Part shown: positions 17,037-25,029 of the stretch, piece after piece
Layout: every line of letters starts with the position of its first letter
Position numbering within the stretch: the first letter of the stretch is position 1
NCBI RefSeq assembly: GCF_014207095.1
Contig: NZ_JACHBG010000038.1
Span: 1-34,059, forward strand
Length of the DNA: 34,059 nt
Direction of reading: 5' to 3'
Origin: Martinezella lusitana
GTDB taxonomy: Bacteria > Pseudomonadota > Alphaproteobacteria > Rhizobiales > Rhizobiaceae
Notes under the pieces: model-generated
Databases searched by the model: none
What the model saw: the letters and a program-made list of their open reading frames with translations, nothing else
Told to the model about the DNA's origin: nothing
Position numbers and translations under genes: made by a program

Positions 17037-18293
17037 ATGAAGACGAAATTCGGCAGAAGAAAGTTCCTGGCAGCGAGCGCATTGGCACTGGCCGCACCTG
17101 CTCTTCTTAGTCGGCGCGCGTTTGCCGCCGACGCGCCAATCAAAGTGGGATTCGTTACATCGCAGACCGGGCCGCTGGCATTCTTCGGTGAGCCGGACAG
17201 CTTTATCCTCGGACGTTTTCAGGCTGCAATGAAGGCGGGCGCGAGCGGGCGGCCGATTGAGATCATCGTCAAGGACAGCCAATCGAACCCGAGCCGGGCT
17301 TCGGAGCTTGCCAGTCAGCTTGCTCTCAAGGACGAGGTGCAATTGCTGATCACGGCGGGTGGCCCCGACACAGTCATTCCCGTCGCTGACCAGGCCGAAA
17401 TCAAAGGTGTTCCCATGATTGGAGCGGCCTGCCCTTGGCAGCCCTTCGTATTCGGGCGCAACAGCACGCCCGATAAGGGGTTCGATTGGAACTACTTGTT
17501 CGCATTCGGCCTGGAAGATGCGATTGCGGCCTATATGGGCCTGTGGGCCACCATTCAGACGAATAGGAAAGTCGGTCTTCTGTTTGCCAACGATGCCGAC
17601 GGCAATGCCTGGGGCGATGCTAAATTCGGTTTCCCTCCGGCGCTGACAAAAGCTGGCTACACGGTCGTTGACACGGGGCGATATACGCCTCTTGCCGAGG
17701 ATTTTACGGCGCAGATCACCAAGATGAAATCGGAAGGTGTGGATATCGTCGCCGCCACGATGATCCCGCCCGAGTTCTTTGCGTTCTGGAGCCAGGCAAA
17801 ACAACAGGGGTTCCATCCGAAGGTCGCCACGATCGGCAAGAGCCTGCTGCTGCCTACAACATTGGACGCAATCGGCCCCGCAGGGAACGGCCTATCCACC
17901 GAGGTGGCCTGGCACCCCAGCTATTCCTCGAAATCGGTCACGACAGGCGATAGCTCTCAGGTCGTTGCCGACGAGTGGCAGAAAGCGACCGGCAAGCAAT
18001 GGACCCAACCGGTTGGGTTGAAGCATGCGCTTGTCGACATCGCGGTGGATGTCTTGAAGCGAGCAAGCGATCCGACAAACCCGTCCTCGGTCGTCGAGGC
18101 GATCAAATCGACGAAGGCGGACACGCTTCTCGGCACCGTCGACTGGAACACTTCGCCCATCAAGAACGTGGCCAAGGTGCCAATCGTTGGCGGGCAGTGG
18201 CGACAGAAGGACGGCAAGTTTGATCTTGTCGTTTGTGCCAATCCCACGACAGCTACCATCCCGGTAGCCGACAAGCTTAAGCCACTGGCTTGA
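17037..18293 (+). CDS. ABC transporter substrate-binding protein 1 (LivK-like, Tat-exported)
   Basis: 418 residues. The N terminus carries a twin-arginine signal (GRRKFLAAS, 6-14) with a hydrophobic stretch and an AFA-AD cleavage site, so export is as a folded protein. The mature part is a type I branched-chain/aromatic-type periplasmic receptor (IKVGFVTSQTGPLAFFGE; NDADGNAWGD). It is clearly paralogous to the second binding protein at 18996-20282; long identical blocks include KDSQSNP, CPWQP and NDADGNAWGD. GGGAGGAGG lies before the ATG. The LivGFHM-type genes downstream supply the membrane complex. The ligand is unknown; context suggests an aromatic, polyketide-like or keto acid substrate. 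Confidence 0.88.
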   Translation: MKTKFGRRKFLAASALALAAPALLSRRAFAADAPIKVGFVTSQTGPLAFFGEPDSFILGRFQAAMKAGASGRPIEIIVKDSQSNPSRASELASQLALKDEVQLLITAGGPDTVIPVADQAEIKGVPMIGAACPWQPFVFGRNSTPDKGFDWNYLFAFGLEDAIAAYMGLWATIQTNRKVGLLFANDADGNAWGDAKFGFPPALTKAGYTVVDTGRYTPLAEDFTAQITKMKSEGVDIVAATMIPPEFFAFWSQAKQQGFHPKVATIGKSLLLPTTLDAIGPAGNGLSTEVAWHPSYSSKSVTTGDSSQVVADEWQKATGKQWTQPVGLKHALVDIAVDVLKRASDPTNPSSVVEAIKSTKADTLLGTVDWNTSPIKNVAKVPIVGGQWRQKDGKFDLVVCANPTTATIPVADKLKPLA

Positions 18294-18304
18294 GGAGAGA
18301 GACA

Positions 18305-18967
18305 ATGCGCTTTGAGAACGCGAACGATCTGCTGAACCCTGGATACCTGAAGATTGAGTCAGGCGTGGTGGATTACGACGATGATTTCAAAACCGTCTGC
18401 GCTTACACCCGCATGCCTGGGTGCAAGGCCAAGATGGTGGACTGGTGGTTCGGCTGGCTTGGTGGCACCGACCAATACAAGCTCTGGCATCCTCGCGACC
18501 ATGTGTTCAGCGATTGGGAAAATCGCCAGTCCGGCACTTACATCGGCTCCAGCCATCTCGTTCACGAGTATCTCGGCGGTGACGATGGTCCCCTGTTCAA
18601 GCTCCGCATCAATTTTCGTGATCCGCATGAGTTTTTTGATCAGAGGCGATACGCCGCCTTTGACGGGACGGCCGTTTGCGCACGGATCGGTAGCCTCGAA
18701 CAGCCCGTCAATCTCGGGCGCATGACGCACTTCGTCCGCAATACCGATTTCGGCTGTGAAATGCGCTCAAGGTTCTTCCTGGGGCACATCGAGAGCCGCG
18801 ATCCCGATCATGACTTTTCGGAGGAGGAAAAGGCCGGCCTGCGGCGTGAGCTTGTCACCGAAGACCTCGCCAGACGCCTCCATCAGCATGCCACGGAGGA
18901 GATGGGCTATCTCGGTGAATTGTTGCCGGTGTTTTACCGGCAGGTGACTGGGGACGTGACGGTCTAA
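18305..18967 (+). CDS. DAPG hydrolase (PhlG)-like protein
   Basis: 220 residues similar to the 2,4-diacetylphloroglucinol hydrolase family, zinc enzymes that hydrolyse the C-C bond between an acetyl group and a phenolic ring. The family-type WHPRDH (H62, H66), HEYLGG (E88) and H195-x3-E199 supply two His and two Glu suited to the PhlG zinc site; the E88-H195 spacing (107) and the H-x3-E pair agree with my memory of PhlG. It is shorter than PhlG (about 290), mainly at the N terminus. AGGAGAG precedes the ATG at 18305, 11 bp after the upstream gene. Its place between two binding-protein genes ties it to the imported substrate. The substrate could be another acyl-phenol or beta-diketone. Confidence 0.75.
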   Translation: MRFENANDLLNPGYLKIESGVVDYDDDFKTVCAYTRMPGCKAKMVDWWFGWLGGTDQYKLWHPRDHVFSDWENRQSGTYIGSSHLVHEYLGGDDGPLFKLRINFRDPHEFFDQRRYAAFDGTAVCARIGSLEQPVNLGRMTHFVRNTDFGCEMRSRFFLGHIESRDPDHDFSEEEKAGLRRELVTEDLARRLHQHATEEMGYLGELLPVFYRQVTGDVTV

Positions 18968-18995
18968 ATTCATCGGACTTATCTGGGAGGACAAA

Positions 18996-20282
18996 ATGAG
19001 TTCGAATGGCAATAACGATAACAGAGGCTCGACGCGTCGCTCGGTCTTGCGGGCCGGTCTGGGACTGCTCGCGGCGCCCGCTATTCTTCACTTCACCCGC
19101 GCCTACGCACGAACCCCGACCATCAAGGTGGGTCATGTAAGCCCTGTCACCGGACCGCTTGCGGGCTTTGCCGAAGCCAACGACTATATTCTGAACAGCA
19201 TCAGGAAATCGCTTTCATCTGTCGAGAATAACGGCAAGGCGTGGACGATTGAGGTCATTTCGAAGGACAGTCAGTCCAACCCCAATCGCGCCGCCGAGGT
19301 GGCGGCGGACCTTATCCTGAAGGACCAGGTCGACATTATCGTCGCCGCCTCGACACCCGATACGGTCAATCCGGTTTCCGATCAGGCCGAGGCCAACGGG
19401 ACACCGTGTATCACCACCGACTGCCCGTGGCAGCCATATTTCTTTGGAAGAAATGGCAAGCCCGACCAGGGCTTCGAGTCGACCTATCATTTCTTCTGGG
19501 GCCTGGAAGACGTCATCGGCGCGTTCCTGTCTCTGTGGGACAATCCGAACGTCGCAAAGAAGGTCGGAGGCCTTTTCCCAAATGACGCCGACGGAAATGC
19601 CTGGGGCGATGCGGAGCGCGGCTTTCCCAAGCCGCTGAAGGAAGCAGGCTACGCGCTGACCGATCCCGGCAGATATCAACCCATGTCGGATGACTTCTCC
19701 TCGCAAATCTCCGCATTCAAGGCGGCAGGCGCCGAGATCGTCACCGGAAACATGATACCTCCAGACTTCGGCACCTTCTGGAGCCAGGCGGGCCAACAAG
19801 GCCTGAAGCCCAGGATCGTCACAATTGGCAAGGCGCTTCTGTTCCCTTCGGTCGTTGCGTCGCTGGGAGACCGTGGCATCGGCCTTTCCTCCGAAATCTG
19901 GTGGTCGCCGAACCATCCATTCGCGTCCAGCCTGACCGGAGAAAGCTCGCAGCAGCTTGCCGAGGGATACGTCAAAGCTTCGAATCGTCCATGGACGCAG
20001 CCAATCGGCTTCAAGCATGCGCTCTTCGAAGTGGTGGCCGATGTCGTCAGGCGGGCTGCCGATCTGGGAGAGCCTGCCTCGATCATCGAGGCTATCAGGA
20101 AAACCAATATGAAGACGATTGTCGGTCCGGTCGATTGGTCGAAGGGGCCAGTCAAGAACGTGACAAAGACCCCCTTGGTCGCGGGTCAATGGCAACGCGT
20201 CAACGGTAGGGCTGAACTGGTGATCACAACCAACAAGACCGCGCCTGAAATCCCGGTCGGCGGTGAACTGAAACTTCTCTGA
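18996..20282 (+). CDS. ABC transporter substrate-binding protein 2 (LivK-like, Tat-exported)
   Basis: 428 residues. A Tat-type signal (TRRSVLRAG, 13-21) is followed by a hydrophobic run and an AYA-type site. The receptor domain begins IKVGHVSPVTGPLAGFAEAND. It is about half identical by eye to the first binding protein along the whole length, with shared KDSQSNP, DCPWQP/ACPWQP, NDADGNAWGD, FWSQA and GLKHAL/GFKHAL blocks. The two differ in ligand-facing stretches, which suggests related but different ligands for one transporter. Start 18996 follows GGGAGGA. It is 28 bp after the DAPG hydrolase-like gene and 54 bp before the ATPase gene. Confidence 0.88.
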   Translation: MSSNGNNDNRGSTRRSVLRAGLGLLAAPAILHFTRAYARTPTIKVGHVSPVTGPLAGFAEANDYILNSIRKSLSSVENNGKAWTIEVISKDSQSNPNRAAEVAADLILKDQVDIIVAASTPDTVNPVSDQAEANGTPCITTDCPWQPYFFGRNGKPDQGFESTYHFFWGLEDVIGAFLSLWDNPNVAKKVGGLFPNDADGNAWGDAERGFPKPLKEAGYALTDPGRYQPMSDDFSSQISAFKAAGAEIVTGNMIPPDFGTFWSQAGQQGLKPRIVTIGKALLFPSVVASLGDRGIGLSSEIWWSPNHPFASSLTGESSQQLAEGYVKASNRPWTQPIGFKHALFEVVADVVRRAADLGEPASIIEAIRKTNMKTIVGPVDWSKGPVKNVTKTPLVAGQWQRVNGRAELVITTNKTAPEIPVGGELKLL

Positions 20283-20336
20283 GCCGCATATGGTGGCGCG
20301 CTAAAGGTGCGCAGCCTCCCAAACCGAGAGAACGCA

Positions 20337-21071
20337 ATGTCCATTATTGAATTGGATAAGGTCAGCAAGCGGTATGGCGCCCTCCAGGTGACCGACAATG
20401 TCTCGTTGTCGGTTGCTGCGGGCGAAGCCGTCGGGATCATTGGCCCGAACGGCGCGGGCAAGACGACGCTGTTCAACCTGATTGCCGGCACAACACTACC
20501 GGATGCCGGTACGATTCACTTCGACGGTTCGGACGTAACGCGCGTGCCGGCCCGAAGCCGCTGTCATCGCGGCATTGGCCGTTCGTTCCAGATACCGCAT
20601 CCCTTTGTCGGCATGACGACCTACGAAAATGTGCTGGTTGGTGCAACGTTCGGCGGCCGTGCCGGCGAAAAGGCTGGTGCTGCGAAGGCTGTCGAGATCT
20701 TGGAGCTCACGGGCCTTGCAAAGAAGGCCAATACGCTTGCGGGGCAATTGACCTTGCTGGAGCGCAAGCGGCTTGAAATGGCACGCGCACTGGCAAGCTC
20801 TCCAAAGCTGCTCCTCCTCGACGAAATCGCCGGTGGTCTCACCGAACCGGAATGCGTCGAGCTTGTCGCTGCGATCAAGAATGTTCGCAATCAGGGTGTT
20901 TCGATCATCTGGATCGAGCACGTCGTCCATGCGCTCCTTGCGGTCGTCGACCGCATCGCCGTCGTTGACTTCGGACGGAAGATTGCCGATGGCGACCCTG
21001 CCAGAACCATGGCCAGCCCCGAGGTTGCTGCGATCTATATGGGCATAGAGGGCGAGGTGGCGCATGCCTGA
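20337..21071 (+). CDS. ABC transporter ATP-binding protein, LivG-type
   Basis: 244 residues. Walker A GPNGAGKTT (36-44), Walker B LLLLDEIAGGL, and the LivG-type EPE and IEHV (switch) segments are present. The signature loop reads LTLLERKRLEMARAL rather than LSGGQ, a variation common among LivG-like proteins. Start 20337 (MSIIELDK) is favoured over an in-frame 20307 because the ATPase fold begins at once and GAGAG precedes it. Its end overlaps the next ATPase gene by 8 bp. It should energise uptake with the two permeases and two binding proteins of this operon. Confidence 0.92.
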   Translation: MSIIELDKVSKRYGALQVTDNVSLSVAAGEAVGIIGPNGAGKTTLFNLIAGTTLPDAGTIHFDGSDVTRVPARSRCHRGIGRSFQIPHPFVGMTTYENVLVGATFGGRAGEKAGAAKAVEILELTGLAKKANTLAGQLTLLERKRLEMARALASSPKLLLLDEIAGGLTEPECVELVAAIKNVRNQGVSIIWIEHVVHALLAVVDRIAVVDFGRKIADGDPARTMASPEVAAIYMGIEGEVAHA

Positions 21072-21768
21072 AGTCCTTCTTTCCACGCATGACCTGAAGG
21101 CTGGCTACGGAGACTTCCAGGCACTCTTCGGTATCGATCTGACGCTGAACCGTGGCGAAGTCCTTGCTCTGATCGGCGCAAACGGCGCAGGCAAGAGCAC
21201 GCTGCTGAAGGCCGTCACCGGTCTGGTTTCCTGCCGGAGCGACATGGTCCGTTTCCACGGCAAGGAAATCGGCGGGCAACGTCCCGACAGGATCGCGCGT
21301 GAGGGTATTGCGCTTGTTCCGGAGGGGCGGCGTCTGTTTCGATCGCTGACCGTTGAAGAGAATTTGATCATCGGCGGCGAACACGCCAAATCCGGGGCAT
21401 GGTCGCTTGAACGCATCTATTCTCTTTTCTCCATCCTGGCCGAACGTCGGAAGAACCCCGGAACGGCGTTATCGGGCGGGCAACAGCAGATGGTCGCGAT
21501 CGGTCGTGCCCTGATGGCGAACCCGGACGTGATCCTCTTCGATGAGATTTCACTCGGTCTCGCGCCTGTGGTCATCAAGGACATCTACGCCGTTCTTCCA
21601 AAGATCGTCGACAGCGGTGTGTCGGCAATCCTCGTCGAACAAGACGTATCACGCGCGCTCTCTGTGGCTCATCGCTTCGTCTGCATGCAAGAAGGCAAGA
21701 TCTCCCTGGCAGGGCAGCCATCACAATTCAGCCGAGCCGAAGTCACGGCCGCTTACTTCGGGACTTGA
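21064..21768 (+). CDS. ABC transporter ATP-binding protein, LivF-type
   Basis: 234 residues. Walker A GANGAGKST (38-46), a standard signature LSGGQQQMVAIGRAL and Walker B VILFDEISLGLAP are all intact. EGRRLFRSLTVEENL is typical of LivF. Unlike its LivG-type partner it has a complete signature motif. It overlaps the LivG-type gene by 8 bp and ends 4 bp before the permease gene, so the transporter subunits are probably translated together. Confidence 0.92.
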   Translation: MPEVLLSTHDLKAGYGDFQALFGIDLTLNRGEVLALIGANGAGKSTLLKAVTGLVSCRSDMVRFHGKEIGGQRPDRIAREGIALVPEGRRLFRSLTVEENLIIGGEHAKSGAWSLERIYSLFSILAERRKNPGTALSGGQQQMVAIGRALMANPDVILFDEISLGLAPVVIKDIYAVLPKIVDSGVSAILVEQDVSRALSVAHRFVCMQEGKISLAGQPSQFSRAEVTAAYFGT

Positions 21769-21772
21769 CGCC

Positions 21773-22636
21773 ATGGATTGGATCAACGCCATAATTCAAG
21801 GAATTCTTCTCGGCGGACTATACGCGCTCTTCGCGGCTGGCCTCTCTTTGATCTTCGGCGTCATGCGGTTGGTCAATATCGCACATGGCGACCTTATCGT
21901 ATTGGCGGCTTACGTCGCTCTGGTGGTGGTTCAAGCCACCGGCTTGCATCCGCTCGCCTCGGCTTTGTTGGTCGTTCCGATCATGGCGGTCATTGGTTAT
22001 GCGCTTCAGCGGTTCCTGCTCAATCCGACAATCGGGAAGGATCTCCTCCCGCCGCTGTTGGTGACCTTTGGGATTTCCGTTCTGTTGCAGAACGGGCTCC
22101 TGCTCGGGTTCACGGCTGATAGTCGCCGCTTGCCCGCAGGTGCCCTGGAAACCGCCAGCTTCGATGTCTTTTCGGGGCTTACAATTGGTGTCTTGCCGTT
22201 GCTGATGTTCGTCGTCTCGATCCTGGTGATCTTCGGCCTCGACCGGATTTTCTTTCACACGTCGCTTGGTCGTGCATTTCGCGCCACATCCGATGATGGT
22301 GAGGTGGCTCAGCTGATGATGATCGACCGTCGCCACATCTTTGGAATGGCCATGGCACTCTCGCTCGGCGTTGTCGCGATCGCAGGCATATTCCTCGCCA
22401 TCCGCACGAACTTCGATCCTTCCTCAGGCCCGACAAGACTGATCTTTGGTTTTGAGGCGGTCATCATCGGGGGCCTCGGCAATCTCTGGGGAACGCTCGC
22501 CGGCGGCATCGTGCTGGGTGTCGCTCAGGCCATCGGTGCTCAGATTTCGCCTGGATGGCAAATCCTCGCCGGGCACATCGTCTTTTTCATTGTGCTGGCA
22601 TTTAGCCCGCGCGGCCTTTTCCCGAAAATGGATTGA
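21773..22636 (+). CDS. ABC transporter permease, LivH-type
   Basis: 287 residues, mostly hydrophobic with about eight membrane segments. It starts MDWINAIIQGILLGGLYALF, has the LivH-type GVMRLVNIAHGD motif near residue 35 and ends HIVFFIVLAFSPRGLFPK. GLGNLWGTLAGGIVLG near the C terminus is another family block. Start 21773 lies 4 bp after the LivF-type stop; in-frame sequence upstream overlaps that gene and is not membrane-like. It pairs with the LivM-type permease that follows by 5 bp. Confidence 0.92.
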   Translation: MDWINAIIQGILLGGLYALFAAGLSLIFGVMRLVNIAHGDLIVLAAYVALVVVQATGLHPLASALLVVPIMAVIGYALQRFLLNPTIGKDLLPPLLVTFGISVLLQNGLLLGFTADSRRLPAGALETASFDVFSGLTIGVLPLLMFVVSILVIFGLDRIFFHTSLGRAFRATSDDGEVAQLMMIDRRHIFGMAMALSLGVVAIAGIFLAIRTNFDPSSGPTRLIFGFEAVIIGGLGNLWGTLAGGIVLGVAQAIGAQISPGWQILAGHIVFFIVLAFSPRGLFPKMD

Positions 22637-22641
22637 CAGAC

Positions 22642-23643
22642 ATGAGCTTCCGCATCGAACGCTTTACCGCTGCCAGTCGCGCGACATCGATCGTCGCCTG
22701 CCTAGTTCTCATTGGGCTGATCGCAGCACCATGGCTTACCGGCCGAGCCAATATAAGACTGCTTGGCGAGTTGTTCTCGTTCCTGGCTCTGGCCAGCCTT
22801 TGGAATTTGCTGGCCGGCTACTGCGGTCTCGTATCCGTCGGTCAGCAAGCCTTCGTTGGCTTCGGCGGATATATGCTATTTGCGCTCGCGATTTTCTTGG
22901 GGTTGGATCCGCTCGCCGCTATCCTCGTGGCCGGTATCCTCGGGGCGATCATTGCCGTCCCAATCGGGACCTTGCTGTTTCGGCTTCACGGCGCGTATTT
23001 CGCAATCGGAAGCTGGGTGTTTGCAGAAGTGCTGCGATTATCGTTTGCCCAGATTTCTTCGCTCGGTGGCGGCTCGGGATCGAGCCTGCCCACCTCTGTC
23101 ATTACGGGGATCGCGAGCAGCAGAGAGTGGCGCGAAATCCTCATCTACTGGACTGGCCTCGCGCTCGCAGTCGCGTCGGTGCTGTTTGTGGTGGTCCTGC
23201 TGCGCTCGAAGGCCGGACTGGCTTTGACAGGGTTGCGGGACAGCGAGATCGCCTCCGAGAGCCTGGGCATCAATTCCTGGCGCACGAAGATGACGGTCTA
23301 TGTTAGCGTCGCTGGCCTCACCACCATGGTCGGATCGTTCACCTTTCTGCAGAAGCTCCGCATCTCCCCGGATGCAGCCTTCAGCGTGAACGACTGGACG
23401 GCCTATGTGATCTTCATTGCCGTCATCGGAGGCATTGGCACGATAGAGGGTCCGATCATTGGCACCATCGTCTTCTTTCTGCTGCGCGAGACGCTCGCTG
23501 ATTTGGGGACCACCTATCTGATGATCTTGGGCGCGCTTGCCATAGTGATCATGCTCAAGGCGCCGCGCGGCATCTGGGGGACCTTGAGTGAGCGCACCGG
23601 CGTCTCGCTCGTCCCCATCCGTCGCCGCGTCATTTTCCAATAG
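22642..23643 (+). CDS. ABC transporter permease, LivM-type
   Basis: 333 residues with about ten membrane segments. LWNLLAGYCGLVSVGQQAFVGFGGY is the LivM signature, followed by the LHGAYFAIGSWVFAEV and GLRDSEIASESLGIN blocks, the latter being the cytoplasmic coupling loop. The ATG at 22642 is preferred to a TTG at 22633 that overlaps the LivH-type stop. With the LivH-type subunit it forms the membrane channel for ligands delivered by the two binding proteins. The C-terminal tail is short and basic, and there is no fused ATPase. Confidence 0.91.
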   Translation: MSFRIERFTAASRATSIVACLVLIGLIAAPWLTGRANIRLLGELFSFLALASLWNLLAGYCGLVSVGQQAFVGFGGYMLFALAIFLGLDPLAAILVAGILGAIIAVPIGTLLFRLHGAYFAIGSWVFAEVLRLSFAQISSLGGGSGSSLPTSVITGIASSREWREILIYWTGLALAVASVLFVVVLLRSKAGLALTGLRDSEIASESLGINSWRTKMTVYVSVAGLTTMVGSFTFLQKLRISPDAAFSVNDWTAYVIFIAVIGGIGTIEGPIIGTIVFFLLRETLADLGTTYLMILGALAIVIMLKAPRGIWGTLSERTGVSLVPIRRRVIFQ

Positions 23644-23673
23644 ATTTTAGACAGGGAACGAGAGGTCTTTGCT

Positions 23674-24945
23674 TTGAGAGTTTCCAATGAACACATCGAC
23701 GCCGTGGGTGCGCCAAGCCGATGGCATGTCATGGCTGCTTCGTTTGCCAGTTATGCATTCGATGCCATGGACTTCATGCTATTGGCGCTCGCCTTGCCGC
23801 TCATCATCAAGGAGTGGAATCTAAGCCTGGCAGACGCTGGGCTTCTGGGAACGGCCGGCATGATCGGCGTGGGTTTGAGCAGCGTTGTCATCGGCTGGTA
23901 CTCGGACAATTACGGTCGCCGGAAGGCGCTGATCATCAGTCTTCTCGTGTTTGGTCTGTTTACCGCAGCAGCGGCTCTGGCGCGCGGCTGGACGGACCTG
24001 ATCATTCTCCGATTTATCGCTGGCCTTGGGCTTGGAGGGGTTTGGGGCGTCGCCGCAGCCTTTATCAACGAGACCTGGCCGAAGCATCTACGCGGGAGAG
24101 TCATTTCGTTCGTATTGAGCGCATGGCCGATCGGCTTTGGCATTGCAGCGGTTCTTGCACATTCCATCATGCCGAACTGGGGGTGGCGGATCCTGTTCCT
24201 GTGCGGCGGCGGAGCAATCATCACCGTCATCTATATCTTGTTCTTCGTTCCGGAATCGCAGGTCTGGGCGGAAGAAAAGAAGAAGGCTGCACGGGCTGCC
24301 ATCAAGCAACGCGCCTCGATTGCCGAAATCTTTTCAGCTGAGCTCCGGCGGAAGACAATCCTTGGCACTATCGCGGCGAGCTGCGCATTGGTCGGCTACT
24401 GGGGCACGAACACGTGGCTACCGACCTATCTGGTGCAGGAGCGCGGCCTGGATGCCAGCCATATGACGATTTTCATTATCATGCTCAACGTAGGCATGTT
24501 CGTCGGCTACCAGATTTTTGGCTTTCTTGCCGACAAGATCGGTCGCCGCACATCGCTTCTGATTTGCTTTGCAGGCGCGACGATCATGTTGCCGATCTAC
24601 GCGTCGATCCACGACAACAACCTGCTGTTCTGGATGGGGCCTCTATTGGCGATCTTCTTTGCCTATGCCGGTCCGTTTGGGTCCTACTTTCCGGAACTCT
24701 ATCCTGCCCGCGTGCGCGGGACAGGGGCGGGCTTTTGCTTCAACGTCGGCCGGGGCATCTCCGCATTCGCCCCATTCGTGCTGGGCCAGGTCGGAACGCG
24801 TTATGGGCTGGCAATGGGGATAGGACTTTGCGCCATTGGTTTCCTTGGGGCTGGTGTGACCATGCTCTTTCTCCCGGAAACCAGGGGTGCTCGCACCTTG
24901 CTGCCGGATAGCGACAACGCCAGTGAGGCTGTGCAGCAGTCATAG
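23674..24945 (+). CDS. MFS transporter, metabolite/aromatic acid symporter type
   Basis: 423 residues with about 12 membrane segments. Motif A of the major facilitator superfamily is visible between TM2 and TM3 (GWYSDNYGRRKA), with the related FGFLADKIGRRT in the second half, and PE(S/T) motifs end each half. The first helix reads FDAMDFMLLALALPLI, typical of metabolite or aromatic acid:proton symporters. The start is assigned to TTG 23674 because GAGAGG stands 8 nt before it; no ATG occurs before residue 20. Having an MFS carrier next to an ABC importer suggests a second route for the substrate or export of an intermediate. Confidence 0.88.
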   Translation: MRVSNEHIDAVGAPSRWHVMAASFASYAFDAMDFMLLALALPLIIKEWNLSLADAGLLGTAGMIGVGLSSVVIGWYSDNYGRRKALIISLLVFGLFTAAAALARGWTDLIILRFIAGLGLGGVWGVAAAFINETWPKHLRGRVISFVLSAWPIGFGIAAVLAHSIMPNWGWRILFLCGGGAIITVIYILFFVPESQVWAEEKKKAARAAIKQRASIAEIFSAELRRKTILGTIAASCALVGYWGTNTWLPTYLVQERGLDASHMTIFIIMLNVGMFVGYQIFGFLADKIGRRTSLLICFAGATIMLPIYASIHDNNLLFWMGPLLAIFFAYAGPFGSYFPELYPARVRGTGAGFCFNVGRGISAFAPFVLGQVGTRYGLAMGIGLCAIGFLGAGVTMLFLPETRGARTLLPDSDNASEAVQQS

Positions 24946-24955
24946 CGCAAGCGAC

Positions 24956-24984
24956 GGCACGGGGCGCCTCGTTCGCCCCGTGCC
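24956..24984 (+). other. Perfect 11-bp hairpin between the MFS and BKACE genes
   Basis: GGCACGGGGCG (24956-24966) and CGCCCCGTGCC (24974-24984) flank a 7-nt loop, 10 bp after the MFS stop. No T-run follows. It may be a partial or factor-dependent terminator, or an mRNA-stabilising element within the operon. Confidence 0.6.
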
Positions 24985-25029
24985 TGCAATATAGCAGGAG
25001 CGGCAATCCGCTCATCGAAAGGAACCGAC

